Shown one piece after another: positions 38,011 to 45,930 of a DNA stretch of 64,000 nt. The translations under genes and the position numbers were made by a program. The notes under the pieces are model-generated. The model made no database searches, had not been told where the DNA came from, and saw only the letters and a list, made by a program, of their open reading frames with translations. This stretch comes from Sulfurisphaera ohwakuensis. Lineage in GTDB: Archaea; Thermoproteota; Thermoprotei_A; Sulfolobales; Sulfolobaceae. The stretch covers positions 2,304,872 through 2,368,871 of the forward strand of contig NZ_CP045484.1 in the NCBI RefSeq assembly GCF_009729055.1. The letters run 5' to 3'. Within the stretch, counting starts at the first letter, position 1. Each line of letters opens with the position of its first letter.

Positions 38011-38445
38011 TTATGTTCCTCCCTTTAACTGCTTTAACACATTTTGGAATTTTTCAGCATGACTCTTTTCAGCTCTGGCTAAAGTCTCAAACCATTCAGC
38101 TACTTCTGGGAAACCTTCTTCTCTTGCCACCTTTGCAAATCCAGGGTACATTTGTGTCCATTCATAAGTTTCTCCAGCAATTGCAGATTCGATCATCTGT
38201 TCTAAAGTCCCAATTGGTTTATCAGTAGCTGGATCTGTTAATCCTCCCTGTCTAATAAAGTCCAAATGACCAAATGCATGGGCTGTTTCTCCCTCTGCTA
38301 TACTCCTTAATAGTCCAGCTATTTCTGGATACCCTTCTTCATCAGCCCTCTTTGCAAAATATAAGTATCTTCTATTTGCCATAGATTCGCCTATAAATCC
38401 TTGTTTTAGGTTTTCAGCCGTTTTAGTTCCTTTTAGATCTTTCAT
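38011..38445 (-). CDS. Sulerythrin (rubrerythrin without rubredoxin domain)
   Basis: A 144-residue four-helix-bundle diiron protein. The two ExxH metal motifs are [10 protein letters not shown] (~51-60) and [10 protein letters not shown] (~123-132), with additional Glu ligands in [15 protein letters not shown] and [10 protein letters not shown]. The C-terminal rubredoxin domain of standard rubrerythrin is missing, as in sulerythrin crystallised from Sulfolobus tokodaii, to which this appears identical in length and sequence from memory. Likely role: peroxide reduction. First gene of an operon with an Fe-S protein and DUF3501. Confidence 0.95.
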   Translation of the reverse strand: MKDLKGTKTAENLKQGFIGESMANRRYLYFAKRADEEGYPEIAGLLRSIAEGETAHAFGHLDFIRQGGLTDPATDKPIGTLEQMIESAIAGETYEWTQMYPGFAKVAREEGFPEVAEWFETLARAEKSHAEKFQNVLKQLKGGT

Positions 38446-38466
38446 TTGTATATACTATCTCTTTCG

Positions 38467-38477
38467 TTATTTAAAAA
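38467..38477 (-). promoter_or_regulatory. TATA box of the sulerythrin operon
   Basis: On the minus strand, TTTTTAAATAAC lies 22-32 nt before the sulerythrin ATG, the right distance for a leaderless transcript. The upstream A-rich bases could form the BRE. No repeat resembling an operator is evident. Confidence 0.5.
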
Positions 38478-38560
38478 TTTTTCTCATTTAGTCTATGCTT
38501 CTAAATAATAGTTACTTTTAATAAAAGGTAATTATTAATTAAAAATCATAAAAATTAAAT

Positions 38561-38956
38561 TTACCAAAAGGCTAAATCTAATGCTATAGCACCTACAGCT
38601 CTTGCAACATCCCTTATACTAATTACACCCTTAACTTTTCCATCATGATCCACAACAATTAGATGTCTTATCTCCCTTGAAGTCATTAATGCCACAGCCT
38701 CACTTATATCACTATTTTCTTCAATAGTTACTGGATTTTGACTCATTATTTCAGAAACTGGTTTATCTAGTGGAATTTCATCTGCTATAGCATATAATAA
38801 ATCTCTCTCAGTAACAATCCCAATAGCTTTATAATCCTTATCGACTATGACTAAAGATCCAACTTCCTCTTTTTTCATAATTTTAGCTGCTTCTCTTATT
38901 GAAATATTCTTACTTGCAATTACAGGTTTTTTAGTTATGAGTTGAGAAACAATCAC
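38561..38956 (-). CDS. Two-CBS-domain protein
   Basis: A 131-residue Bateman module: CBS1 (~5-60, ending GIVTERDLLYAIA) and CBS2 (~68-123, ending GVISIRDVARAVG). It is similar in layout to the protein encoded at 11047-11448. It probably binds a nucleotide and controls another protein. It lies between the sulerythrin operon and a membrane HTH regulator on the same strand; the 14 nt separating it from the regulator gene suggests co-transcription. Confidence 0.88.
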   Translation of the reverse strand: MIVSQLITKKPVIASKNISIREAAKIMKKEEVGSLVIVDKDYKAIGIVTERDLLYAIADEIPLDKPVSEIMSQNPVTIEENSDISEAVALMTSREIRHLIVVDHDGKVKGVISIRDVARAVGAIALDLAFW

Positions 38957-38970
38957 AAATATAATTGATT

Positions 38971-39723
38971 TTACTCCTTTTTATTCTCTTCATATCTTAT
39001 TTTGTTTCCCTCTCTAATTTCCCTAACGTAACCTAAGCTAATAAGTTTCTTAACTCTCCTATAAACAGTAGCCCTTGACAAGCCAGTTAATTTAGAAATT
39101 TTTGCTATTGAGTCCGCTCCCTTTGAAATAGCTTCAAGTATTAATTTATCTCTTTCATCTAATCCAGATACTAAAATTGGTTCTTCGACTCTTCCTCTTC
39201 TTAAATTTCTAACTAACAAAAAAGAAAGTATACCAGTAGAAATTAAACTTAGGGCAAAGGTTATGAGTAAAAGCAAAGAATAAAAAGAATTATTCCCAGA
39301 AGTTGTAAGGTTAGATGCATATATCAGAGTCAGATTAGACGCATAGAAAGTTAAATTTAATAGATTGTTACTCACTGTAACTGAGGTAGGTAATGTAGAG
39401 ATATATGTAACATAAGTTGAATCTGGAATTATAACGCTCACTGTTATATTATATGGTTCATTAATTTTTATTTCATTCCTGATAGAAGTTTTATAGCTTA
39501 ATGTAGAGTTTGGATATTTTAGAATAACTATATTTCCAAAAATTCTAAAAGGGGATGTAGAATTAATAGCAGAATAATTTTGCACTGGGAGATAAATCTG
39601 AGTTTGATTGTATACGTGTATAATCACCGTATCGTTATAATAAATAGTCATATAAACTGATGAATGCGTTATAAGAGTTAATCCAATAAAGGGTATCAGC
39701 AATAATATAACAAAATTCCTCAC
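38971..39723 (-). CDS. Membrane-spanning regulator: exported sensor domain, TM helix, cytoplasmic winged HTH
   Basis: A 250-residue protein with an unusual architecture. A signal/anchor (~1-20) is followed by an extracytoplasmic beta-rich domain (~20-150) with many potential N-glycosylation sites (SNLLNLTF), a TM helix (~150-172) and a cytoplasmic winged helix (~185-250; ILEAISKGADSIAKISKLTGLSRATVYRRVKKL). It could sense an outside condition and act directly on DNA at the membrane. It starts at GTG. The nearby TauE-DUF1634 genes on the same strand are candidate targets. Confidence 0.75.
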   Translation of the reverse strand: MRNFVILLLIPFIGLTLITHSSVYMTIYYNDTVIIHVYNQTQIYLPVQNYSAINSTSPFRIFGNIVILKYPNSTLSYKTSIRNEIKINEPYNITVSVIIPDSTYVTYISTLPTSVTVSNNLLNLTFYASNLTLIYASNLTTSGNNSFYSLLLLITFALSLISTGILSFLLVRNLRRGRVEEPILVSGLDERDKLILEAISKGADSIAKISKLTGLSRATVYRRVKKLISLGYVREIREGNKIRYEENKKE

Positions 39724-39754
39724 AACTATAAAAACACTCTATTAGTAAAAATTC

Positions 39755-40093
39755 TTAATGCATAATAATCTTGGGCATTACAAGTATTGCGAAAACCATT
39801 ATGGTAAATACGAGTACACTTATAATTACATAAATTTTGTCTTTTTCTAATAGATATATTATTATTTGCTCTGAAACTACAAGAAGAGGAATAGAAATGA
39901 GTGCAATTATACCATATAAGATTATCGCCAATGGATTACTATAATTAAGCAAATTAAGATTAGAAGTATTAAAATTGTATATATTATAGTTAGAATTAGT
40001 TACTAGAAATAGTAATAAACCTAATATTACAAGAGATGATGATATAGCTATACCAATTCTTAAAGTTAATGAGATTAATTTCTTTTCATCCAA
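39755..40093 (-). CDS. DUF1634 membrane protein, copy 1
   Basis: A 112-residue protein with three TM helices (~10-32, ~50-72, ~85-110), matching DUF1634. Start TTG 40093 is inferred by comparison with the paralogue at 40982: from there both begin with exactly 14 residues up to TLRIG. It overlaps the TauE gene upstream by 8 nt. DUF1634 proteins typically accompany TauE/SafE transporters and may be accessory subunits. Confidence 0.78.
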   Translation of the reverse strand: MDEKKLISLTLRIGIAISSSLVILGLLLFLVTNSNYNIYNFNTSNLNLLNYSNPLAIILYGIIALISIPLLVVSEQIIIYLLEKDKIYVIISVLVFTIMVFAILVMPKIIMH

Positions 40094-40940
40094 AGATATC
40101 AAACCCCCTTAAAATTAGTTGAATTCCTAAGATTATTAGAACGAGAGTAAATATTTGTCTTAGTCTTCTGTTCATTAATTTGTTTAAATATCTGGAACCA
40201 AAATTAGATCCTACAAATACACCGGGGATAGTAATGCCAACGATTATTGGGTCTATTATTCCTAATGCCCAATAAATCCCAGAACTTGTAGCTGCAGTAA
40301 CACCAATCATAAAACTACTTGTAGCTGTACTTATCTTAAATGGTAAATTCATCCCTAAATCCATAGCCAATACTTTTAGAGCTCCAGAGCCTATTCCTAA
40401 AAGTCCCGATATTAGACCAGCAATGTACATTCCTAATAGGCCTAAAGGGTATCTAACGCCATGATATGTTACCTCCTTCTTCAAAGCTTCATCATAATAG
40501 CTTCCATTAAACCTAAGTTTTGATGAAAATCCATCTGGATTAACATATACTGGAACTTCGCTCTTCATTCTTATGAAGTTAGGAATAACAGAAAATATTA
40601 AAACACCTCCAAAAATTATATCTAAAAGCTTAAACAAATGCTCTTCTTCAATAATATATTCTAGAAAAGATCCAGTAATAGCTCCAGTAGTTGTTGCAAT
40701 TTCTAAAGCTATTGCGATTCTCATATGGGCTAATCCAGTTTTTATATATCTAGAGCCAGATGAAGCAGAAGTTGCTATAGTTGATATTAGGCTTGCCCCT
40801 ACTGCGTATTCAATTGGAACTCCTAAAAAAAGTACTAAAACTGGAGTTAAAACTACTCCTCCACCTAATCCAGTTAAAGAGCCTAACAGCCCAGCTATAA
40901 TTGAGGCTACAAAAAGAAGAGCTATAAATGTCAGCAACAT
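40086..40940 (-). CDS. TauE/SafE-family sulfite/anion exporter, copy 1
   Basis: A 284-residue transporter with about 7-8 TM helices. The two halves each contain the family repeat: GSLTGLGGGVVLTPVL (~20) and ISGLLGIGSGALKVLAMDLG (~175). An extra hydrophilic loop in the middle (~120-155, KSEVPVYVNPDGF) is seen in both copies of the window. Family members export sulfite, sulfoacetate or related organosulfur anions; in a sulfur-metabolising archaeon sulfite or thiosulfate is plausible. Confidence 0.85.
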   Translation of the reverse strand: MLLTFIALLFVASIIAGLLGSLTGLGGGVVLTPVLVLFLGVPIEYAVGASLISTIATSASSGSRYIKTGLAHMRIAIALEIATTTGAITGSFLEYIIEEEHLFKLLDIIFGGVLIFSVIPNFIRMKSEVPVYVNPDGFSSKLRFNGSYYDEALKKEVTYHGVRYPLGLLGMYIAGLISGLLGIGSGALKVLAMDLGMNLPFKISTATSSFMIGVTAATSSGIYWALGIIDPIIVGITIPGVFVGSNFGSRYLNKLMNRRLRQIFTLVLIILGIQLILRGFDIFG

Positions 40941-40981
40941 ATCAATAAGTTAAAGGCTTGATAGTAAAAATTTATCTCTAA

Positions 40982-41347
40982 TTAATGTATGAAAAGCGGT
41001 AATATAAATATTGCTAGCATTAAGTTAAAGAATACTATTATTGTAATAATTGTATATATGATATTTCTCTCTCTAGCAAATTGTATAATGCCTATTAATA
41101 CTCTTGCTACTGGTGTTGCAATAAGAACCATTAGACCTAGGAGTATTAAATCAAGACCATTACCAGAAAATGCATTAGTAGGTACAGAGTTTGGGTTTAT
41201 TACAGAAGTATTTATTCTTGAGTAAGGGGAAACTAGTTCATTGAAATCTTTATCTCTATACAAGAACACAAATCCTATGAGTATTAATATAATGCTAATT
41301 ATGACACCAATACGAAGAGTATATCCAACAACGTCATTTAAATCCAT
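40982..41347 (-). CDS. DUF1634 membrane protein, copy 2
   Basis: A 121-residue three-TM protein, paralogous to copy 1 at 39755 (shared TLRIG start and central LLGLMVLIATPVARV region). It overlaps the stop of TauE copy 2 by 10 nt, mirroring the order in the downstream pair. Function is not established for the family. Confidence 0.78.
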   Translation of the reverse strand: MDLNDVVGYTLRIGVIISIILILIGFVFLYRDKDFNELVSPYSRINTSVINPNSVPTNAFSGNGLDLILLGLMVLIATPVARVLIGIIQFARERNIIYTIITIIVFFNLMLAIFILPLFIH

Positions 41348-42195
41348 AATTCTACCCCTCTAATTATCATTTCAATACCTAAAAACGCTAAGATAAGCAT
41401 GAAAATTAATCTTAATCTTACATTTCTTATTTTTGGTAAGACTTTACTTCCTATAAAAGAACCAATAAGAACTCCAATCGCGGTTATACCAGCCATCACC
41501 GGTTGGATATACCCGAAAATCCAGTATAATGAACTACTTGTAGCTGCAGTAACACCAATCATAAAATTACTAGTAGTAGTACTTACCTTAATTGGTAAAT
41601 TCATAGCCCAATCCATTCCGATAACTTTTAGAGCTCCAGAACCTATTCCTAGAAGCCCAGATATCATACCGGCAAAAAACATAATTATTTCTCCTAACCA
41701 CCATCTCACTCCATAATACTCTACCTCTTGTCTTAATGCAACATCATAATACTTTCCATAAAGCTGAAAAACTCTCGTAGTCCAATCAGGCTTCATTGGT
41801 TTCGGGAGTTCTAATGAAGCCTTCTTTAGCTGAGGATAAATAGAAGTTAGAATTACAATTCCGAAGATTATAAAGAGAATAAAGGCTAAGTGATGCTCAT
41901 AGATATAATGAGCAATAAGTGAACCAACTATAGCTCCAGTTGTTGTAGCAATCTCTAAACCCATGCCTATTTTAACGTTAGTAATTCTATCTTTGATGTA
42001 CGCACTAGCTGCTCCGCTTGAGGTTGCTATAGTTGATATTAGACTTGCTCCAGTGGCATATTCTATTGGAATTGATAAAAAGAGAGTATAGATTGGTACT
42101 AATACTGTAGCTCCACCTAATCCTGTTAAGGATCCTATAAATCCGGCGATAATACTCGAAAGGAGCAGAGAAATAATAAATAAAAGATCATTCAT
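41338..42195 (-). CDS. TauE/SafE-family sulfite/anion exporter, copy 2
   Basis: A 285-residue paralogue of the protein at 40086, with GSLTGLGGATVLVPIY and ISGLLGIGSGALKVIGMDWA in the two halves and the same central loop. The two TauE-DUF1634 pairs lie head to tail on one strand, so the four-gene block arose by tandem duplication and the copies have since diverged. The IS110 element lies ~190 nt upstream of its start and may have displaced its original promoter region. Confidence 0.85.
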   Translation of the reverse strand: MNDLLFIISLLLSSIIAGFIGSLTGLGGATVLVPIYTLFLSIPIEYATGASLISTIATSSGAASAYIKDRITNVKIGMGLEIATTTGAIVGSLIAHYIYEHHLAFILFIIFGIVILTSIYPQLKKASLELPKPMKPDWTTRVFQLYGKYYDVALRQEVEYYGVRWWLGEIIMFFAGMISGLLGIGSGALKVIGMDWAMNLPIKVSTTTSNFMIGVTAATSSSLYWIFGYIQPVMAGITAIGVLIGSFIGSKVLPKIRNVRLRLIFMLILAFLGIEMIIRGVELWI

Positions 42196-42330
42196 AGAGT
42201 GATTTTTTCCTTTATCACTTAAATTATTATCTTTTTAATTTTCAGTGTTATATCTGATTTTTGCACCACCCTTAGGGCGTTCAGTAATAAATCTTTCGGT
42301 CATACTTCAAGCATAGTGTCAGCTAAGATT

Positions 42331-42359
42331 GCCACGTGGGCCATCTAGACCCACGTGGC
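42331..42359 (-). repeat. 10-bp perfect hairpin downstream of the IS110 transposase
   Basis: GCCACGTGGG and CCCACGTGGC enclose a 9-nt loop, in the non-coding 3' region of the IS110 element. On the transposase strand it would be a strong RNA hairpin: either a terminator or part of an element-encoded RNA. The rest of 42196-42382 contains no gene. Confidence 0.6.
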
Positions 42360-42382
42360 TATTAAGGGGGAGGGACCTTTAA

Positions 42383-43456
42383 TCACTTAGGCTCATAAGG
42401 CTTATTATTATACCAAACACTCCATACAATCCTTGCCAACTTCCTTGCTAAAGCAGTATATAACTTCTTACCTTGTAACCTATCCTTATGAGACTCATAA
42501 AACTTCAACAACGTTGGGTTCCTAGAATAATTCATCTTTGCAAGAAAGTAGAATAAACTACGCAAATACTTATTACCCCTCTTAGAAATCCCCCTACTTA
42601 TCACACCCCTACCACTCCTCTCCACAATTGGGTCTAAACCACAATAAGCAACAAAAGATTCTGGCTTAGGAAAGCGCCTAATATCACCAACAACACCAAT
42701 AATTATACCAGCTGCAAGCCTCCCAATTCCCGGGATAGTCAACAAAACGTGATCCTCGGGAACTTGCTCCTCAATCATCCTCCTAACTTCTTTCAATTTC
42801 TCTTGCGTTTCCAAGAGTGTTTTTGCCAATACTCTTATTTCTTCAAGTACTATTGGTGTGTATTCTAGGTTGTAGAGCTCTTCTTGTGTAAAATCCCCAT
42901 TTGCGAGTTTTTCCAACCTTTCCTTGTTTATCTTGTCGTTGTCACTTACTAGGAATAGTGTCCTCTTTAGCCTGTTCTCGTATTTTACTTCCATGTCCTT
43001 GAAGAAGAAGTAGAGTGTTACTAACTCCTTCAAGGGGTTGTATTCATATTCTTTAGCCTTGTCAGCCATGTTTTCTAATTTTTCAGCGTCATAAAAATCT
43101 GTTTTCTTTCCTCTAAACTCCTTCTCCCTCGATAGTATGTTGGGGCTTACTTGTAGTACTTTTATTCCTCTCTCTTTGAAGTATTGGCAAGGCCTTATTG
43201 CGTATACTCCAGTGGGCTCTAAAACTATTGCGCAAGGTTTCATCTTGAGGATTTTTTCGTAACCCTTCTTATTATTCTCGTATTTTCTTTCCCTCCCCCT
43301 ACTTGTAATTAGATAATCTTTTGATATATCTATTCCTATTACCCCTACCTCTTTATCACACCTATATTCGTGGATTTTTCCACAATGTTCAGTCCGACGG
43401 TAGGGGTTTGTCACGCCCTTGACCGAAGACTTTGCTTCAGTTATCTCCTCGACCAT
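42383..43456 (-). CDS. IS110-family transposase (DEDD recombinase)
   Basis: A 357-residue transposase. The N-terminal RuvC-like domain shows GVIGIDISKDY (Asp), AIVLEPTGVYA (Glu) and KKTDFYDAEKL (Asp pair). The C-terminal Transposase_20 domain shows LLTIPGIGRLAAGIIIG and the Ser motif in ERSGRGVISRG. Both are complete, so the protein may be active. IS110 elements insert without terminal inverted repeats, guided by a bridge RNA from non-coding sequence beside the gene. The element's exact ends cannot be fixed by eye; hairpins flank the gene on both sides. Confidence 0.92.
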   Translation of the reverse strand: MVEEITEAKSSVKGVTNPYRRTEHCGKIHEYRCDKEVGVIGIDISKDYLITSRGRERKYENNKKGYEKILKMKPCAIVLEPTGVYAIRPCQYFKERGIKVLQVSPNILSREKEFRGKKTDFYDAEKLENMADKAKEYEYNPLKELVTLYFFFKDMEVKYENRLKRTLFLVSDNDKINKERLEKLANGDFTQEELYNLEYTPIVLEEIRVLAKTLLETQEKLKEVRRMIEEQVPEDHVLLTIPGIGRLAAGIIIGVVGDIRRFPKPESFVAYCGLDPIVERSGRGVISRGISKRGNKYLRSLFYFLAKMNYSRNPTLLKFYESHKDRLQGKKLYTALARKLARIVWSVWYNNKPYEPK

Positions 43457-43465
43457 GTTTCCCCA

Positions 43466-43492
43466 GCCGAGGAGAGTATTACTCTCCCCGGC
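43466..43492 (-). repeat. Hairpin just upstream of the IS110 transposase start
   Basis: GCCGGGGAGAG and CTCTCCTCGGC (minus strand) pair over 11 positions with one G-U, around a 5-nt loop, ending 9 nt before the transposase ATG. It is unusually GC-rich for the region. The G-U is consistent with an RNA structure on the transposase strand, possibly part of an untranslated leader or bridge RNA. Confidence 0.55.
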
Positions 43493-43522
43493 TAATAAAA
43501 CCTATATAGGTGGTTGTTCCCC

Positions 43523-44078
43523 TCATCGGTTCGGGTCTACATCCCTCATTTGAGGGTCATAGGCCCCCCTCCTATTCAAATTAACTACAGCAATAATGTT
43601 ACGATCATTCTCATACACAACCACACTTAAACCAACGATGAGAAACTTCCCTCATTTTATTACAACACCTAGGATAACCCAAGATGGGTAGTTCACCAAC
43701 ACTTGTTATCCTAACCCTCATTTTTTCAAAGTTTATTGTGTAACTAGCTTTTGGTGTTAGCCACACCGTGGGTTTATATATTCTAGGGAAATGTCCCTTT
43801 CTAGGATTATTATACCAACTCTTGTATGTTGCTAGTGCATCACGGTAACAATCCTCAGCAATCTTTGATGGTAATTGGTACTCCTCTCTCAGTTTATCGT
43901 ATAATTCTTGGTGTATAATTCCTAATGCGTCTTTTTCATTTGGGTTTAATCCCTTCTCTTTTAACCAGAATAGTATGTATCTTAATGCTTAGTTATTTAT
44001 AAGGGCTAGGAGGGAGTCTGATAAACCAATCTTCATCGAAACTGTTGCTCTGATTGGGTTCTTTCCCCTCCTAGCCAT
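43523..44078 (-). pseudogene. Decayed tnpB (IS605 family) with internal deletion
   Basis: Minus-strand translation from ATG 44078 reads [20 protein letters not shown], then an in-frame TAA, then [16 protein letters not shown] ... [25 protein letters not shown] as in the TnpB N-terminal half. After ELPILGYPR it jumps to [16 protein letters not shown], part of the C-terminal zinc ribbon, so the middle ~200 residues with most of the RuvC core are gone. A frameshift then leads to [16 protein letters not shown], where the catalytic Asp of DRD is Asn. It is thus dead by stop, deletion, frameshift and active-site loss. Confidence 0.8.
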
Positions 44079-44229
44079 CAAATATTCACTAGAAAAAGTA
44101 GGTATATAAATATAAGGGGGTTATAAAGTTTAGGGGTTCAAAGGGGGCGAAAAACCTCGCCTTTTAAGGCGGGGATGGATAGCCCCCTTTGTAGAAATAT
44201 TTTTTAATCCACTCTCGAACATTTTATTA

Positions 44230-45462
44230 ATGCCCAACGTAGGGTTCCGCTTTCGTGCATATGCTGACGATCAAACAATTAGGGCGTTAAAAGCCCAGTT
44301 GAGGTTAGCATGTGAGATGTATAACACCCTACGCTGGGCAGATATCTATTTCTACCAAAGGGACGGAAAGGGTCTTACACAAACGGAGTTAAGACAACTT
44401 GCTCTAGATCTAAGAAAGCAAGATAAGGAGTACCGACAACTCTACTCACAAGTAGTACAGCAAATTGCCGATCGTTATTACGATGCTAGGGATAGGTTCT
44501 TCAAAGGTCTAGCACACTTTCCTAAGGAGAAGAAACCACATAAGTACTACTCTCTTGTTTACCCACAAAGTGGGTGGAAAATACTTGAGAGCAGGGAAAT
44601 AAGGACTAAGAGTAGGAAGAATAAGAAGAAGCTGGTGTTATTGAGGTTATCAAATCTCGGCGTGTTTAAGGTCATTGTTCATAGGGACTTCCCGCTTGAC
44701 AAAGTAAAGAGGGTGGTAGTTAAACTAACACGTTCAGAGAGAGTGTACATCTCCTTCATAGTTGAAGGTGTTGAATTCCCTCAACTTCCAAAGACTGGTA
44801 AGGTAGTTGCAATAGATGTTGGGGTAGAGAAACTCCTAACCACGAGTGATGGATTCTATTTCCCTAACTTGAGACCTTATGAGAGGGCACTTGAGAAGAT
44901 AAGGAAACTCCACAAGGTTCTCTCGAGGAAAGAGTTCTTGTCGAAAAATTGGTTTAAAGCAAAAGTGAAGTTAGCTAGGGGTTATGAACACTTGAAGAAC
45001 TTGAGACAAGATCTCTATATGAAGTTGGGTAAGTGGTTTGCACAACATTATGACGTTGTAGTAATGGAGGATATAGATGTTAAACAACTGGTGGAGGAGT
45101 CAGAAAGGAAGTTGAGGATGAGGTTACACGATGTTGCATTCCATGAGTTGAAGAGAATACTAGAATATCAGTTGGAAAAATATGGAAAGAAACTGTTGTT
45201 AATAAATCCAGCATATACTTCAAAGATGTGTGCCAAATGCGGGTACGTAAAGAAAGAGTTAACTTTGAGTGACCGTGTGTTCAGCTGTCCTAAGTGCGGT
45301 TGGGTTACTGATCGTGACTATAACGCTTGCTTAAACATATTGAAGAGATCGGGGTGGGAGCCATCCTTAGTGCCTGTGGAGCTCCACCCTCTACCCGTAG
45401 CGAAAAGCTACGGGCAAGGTGGGGCTATGAAGCAGGAAGCTCCGCCCTTCAGGGCGGGGTAG
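44230..45462 (+). CDS. tnpB: TnpB RNA-guided nuclease (IS605 OrfB)
   Basis: A 410-residue TnpB, ancestor type of Cas12. The three RuvC acidic residues are all present: Asp in [11 protein letters not shown], Glu in [11 protein letters not shown] and Asp in [13 protein letters not shown]. The zinc ribbon is CAKCGY ... CPKCGW. The N-terminal wedge region begins [24 protein letters not shown]. TnpB cuts DNA matched to the omega RNA made from its 3' region, keeping the element in place. The last ~35 codons (after KRSGWEPSL) run through GC-rich hairpins that are probably the RNA rather than needed protein. Confidence 0.92.
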   Translation: MPNVGFRFRAYADDQTIRALKAQLRLACEMYNTLRWADIYFYQRDGKGLTQTELRQLALDLRKQDKEYRQLYSQVVQQIADRYYDARDRFFKGLAHFPKEKKPHKYYSLVYPQSGWKILESREIRTKSRKNKKKLVLLRLSNLGVFKVIVHRDFPLDKVKRVVVKLTRSERVYISFIVEGVEFPQLPKTGKVVAIDVGVEKLLTTSDGFYFPNLRPYERALEKIRKLHKVLSRKEFLSKNWFKAKVKLARGYEHLKNLRQDLYMKLGKWFAQHYDVVVMEDIDVKQLVEESERKLRMRLHDVAFHELKRILEYQLEKYGKKLLLINPAYTSKMCAKCGYVKKELTLSDRVFSCPKCGWVTDRDYNACLNILKRSGWEPSLVPVELHPLPVAKSYGQGGAMKQEAPPFRAG

Positions 45463-45475
45463 CTCACCCGCCATA
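45360..45475 (+). ncRNA. Predicted omega (reRNA) guide scaffold overlapping the tnpB 3' end
   Basis: GCTCCACC (45381-45388) pairs with GGTGGGGC (45418-45425), enclosing the perfect 8-bp hairpin CCCGTAGC-gaaaa-GCTACGGG (45394-45414), then CCGCCC-ttca-GGGCGG (45442-45457). Nested stems at the end of tnpB and next to the right element end are the known layout of omega RNAs. The guide would be the sequence just past the right end. Prediction from base pairing only. Confidence 0.55.
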
Positions 45476-45497
45476 AATAGCTAGGCTTTCCGCCCCC

Positions 45498-45899
45498 TTA
45501 ACCTTTAATTTCTGTAATGTTTATTAAAATATCTGTATTATTTGGAGGAATATTTCCTTTATAAGTAATCAAATAGGTAATTTTTATTAAATACAAGCCA
45601 GCATTCAGATGAATAATTCTGTGGGTTTGATTACTGTTTAACTCAATAAAAAAATCTTTTGTATGTCTGTGATGATTTATAGAAATTTCTATTATTGCAT
45701 TAACATACACTATATTCTTATTTTTTATATATAACGATACACTATATTCTCCTCCTTTTTTAATTAATAAAGTCTGGTTATATTTTAAAGTAATTGAATG
45801 GACTTCTTCCTTACTCTTGAGATGCAAAGTAGAGTAACCTAAATATATATTAAGCGCTAATGAAAGCAAAAGTAAGACTGCAATAAGTTTTATATTCAC
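45498..45899 (-). CDS. Small membrane-anchored hypothetical protein
   Basis: About 133 residues: an N-terminal hydrophobic helix (NIKLIAVLLLLSLALNIYLG) and an extracytoplasmic beta-rich domain (EYSVSLYIKNKNIVYVNAIIEI). I do not recognise it. GTG 45899 is preferred because it places the helix at the N-terminus; TTG 45920 would extend it by seven residues and leave only 10 nt to the divergent glycosyltransferase start. The stop lies inside or at the border of the TnpB element's right end. Confidence 0.6.
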   Translation of the reverse strand: MNIKLIAVLLLLSLALNIYLGYSTLHLKSKEEVHSITLKYNQTLLIKKGGEYSVSLYIKNKNIVYVNAIIEISINHHRHTKDFFIELNSNQTHRIIHLNAGLYLIKITYLITYKGNIPPNNTDILINITEIKG

Positions 45900-45930
45900 A
45901 AATAAATATCGTGGTTTCAAAAATTTAAAT

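Larger units (their letters stand above)
44135..45503 (+). mobile_element. TnpB-only IS605-like element
   Basis: An element around the intact tnpB. At the left, AAAGGGGGC (44140-44148) pairs with GCCCCCTTT (44182-44190) around an inner hairpin CCTCGCC/GGCGGGG. At the right is CCGCCC/GGGCGG (45442-45457). GGTTCAAAGGGGGCG at the left margin and GGTTAAGGGGGCG (complement of ~45491-45503) at the right form an imperfect inverted repeat, used here to set approximate borders. There is no TnpA (Y1) gene, so movement would need a transposase in trans. Base composition is clearly more GC-rich than surrounding genes, a sign of foreign origin. Confidence 0.65.

Noticed and set aside
40573-41225. Plus-strand frames opposite TauE and DUF1634 genes
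   Set aside because: Ile/Pro/Lys-rich antisense shadows of membrane protein genes.
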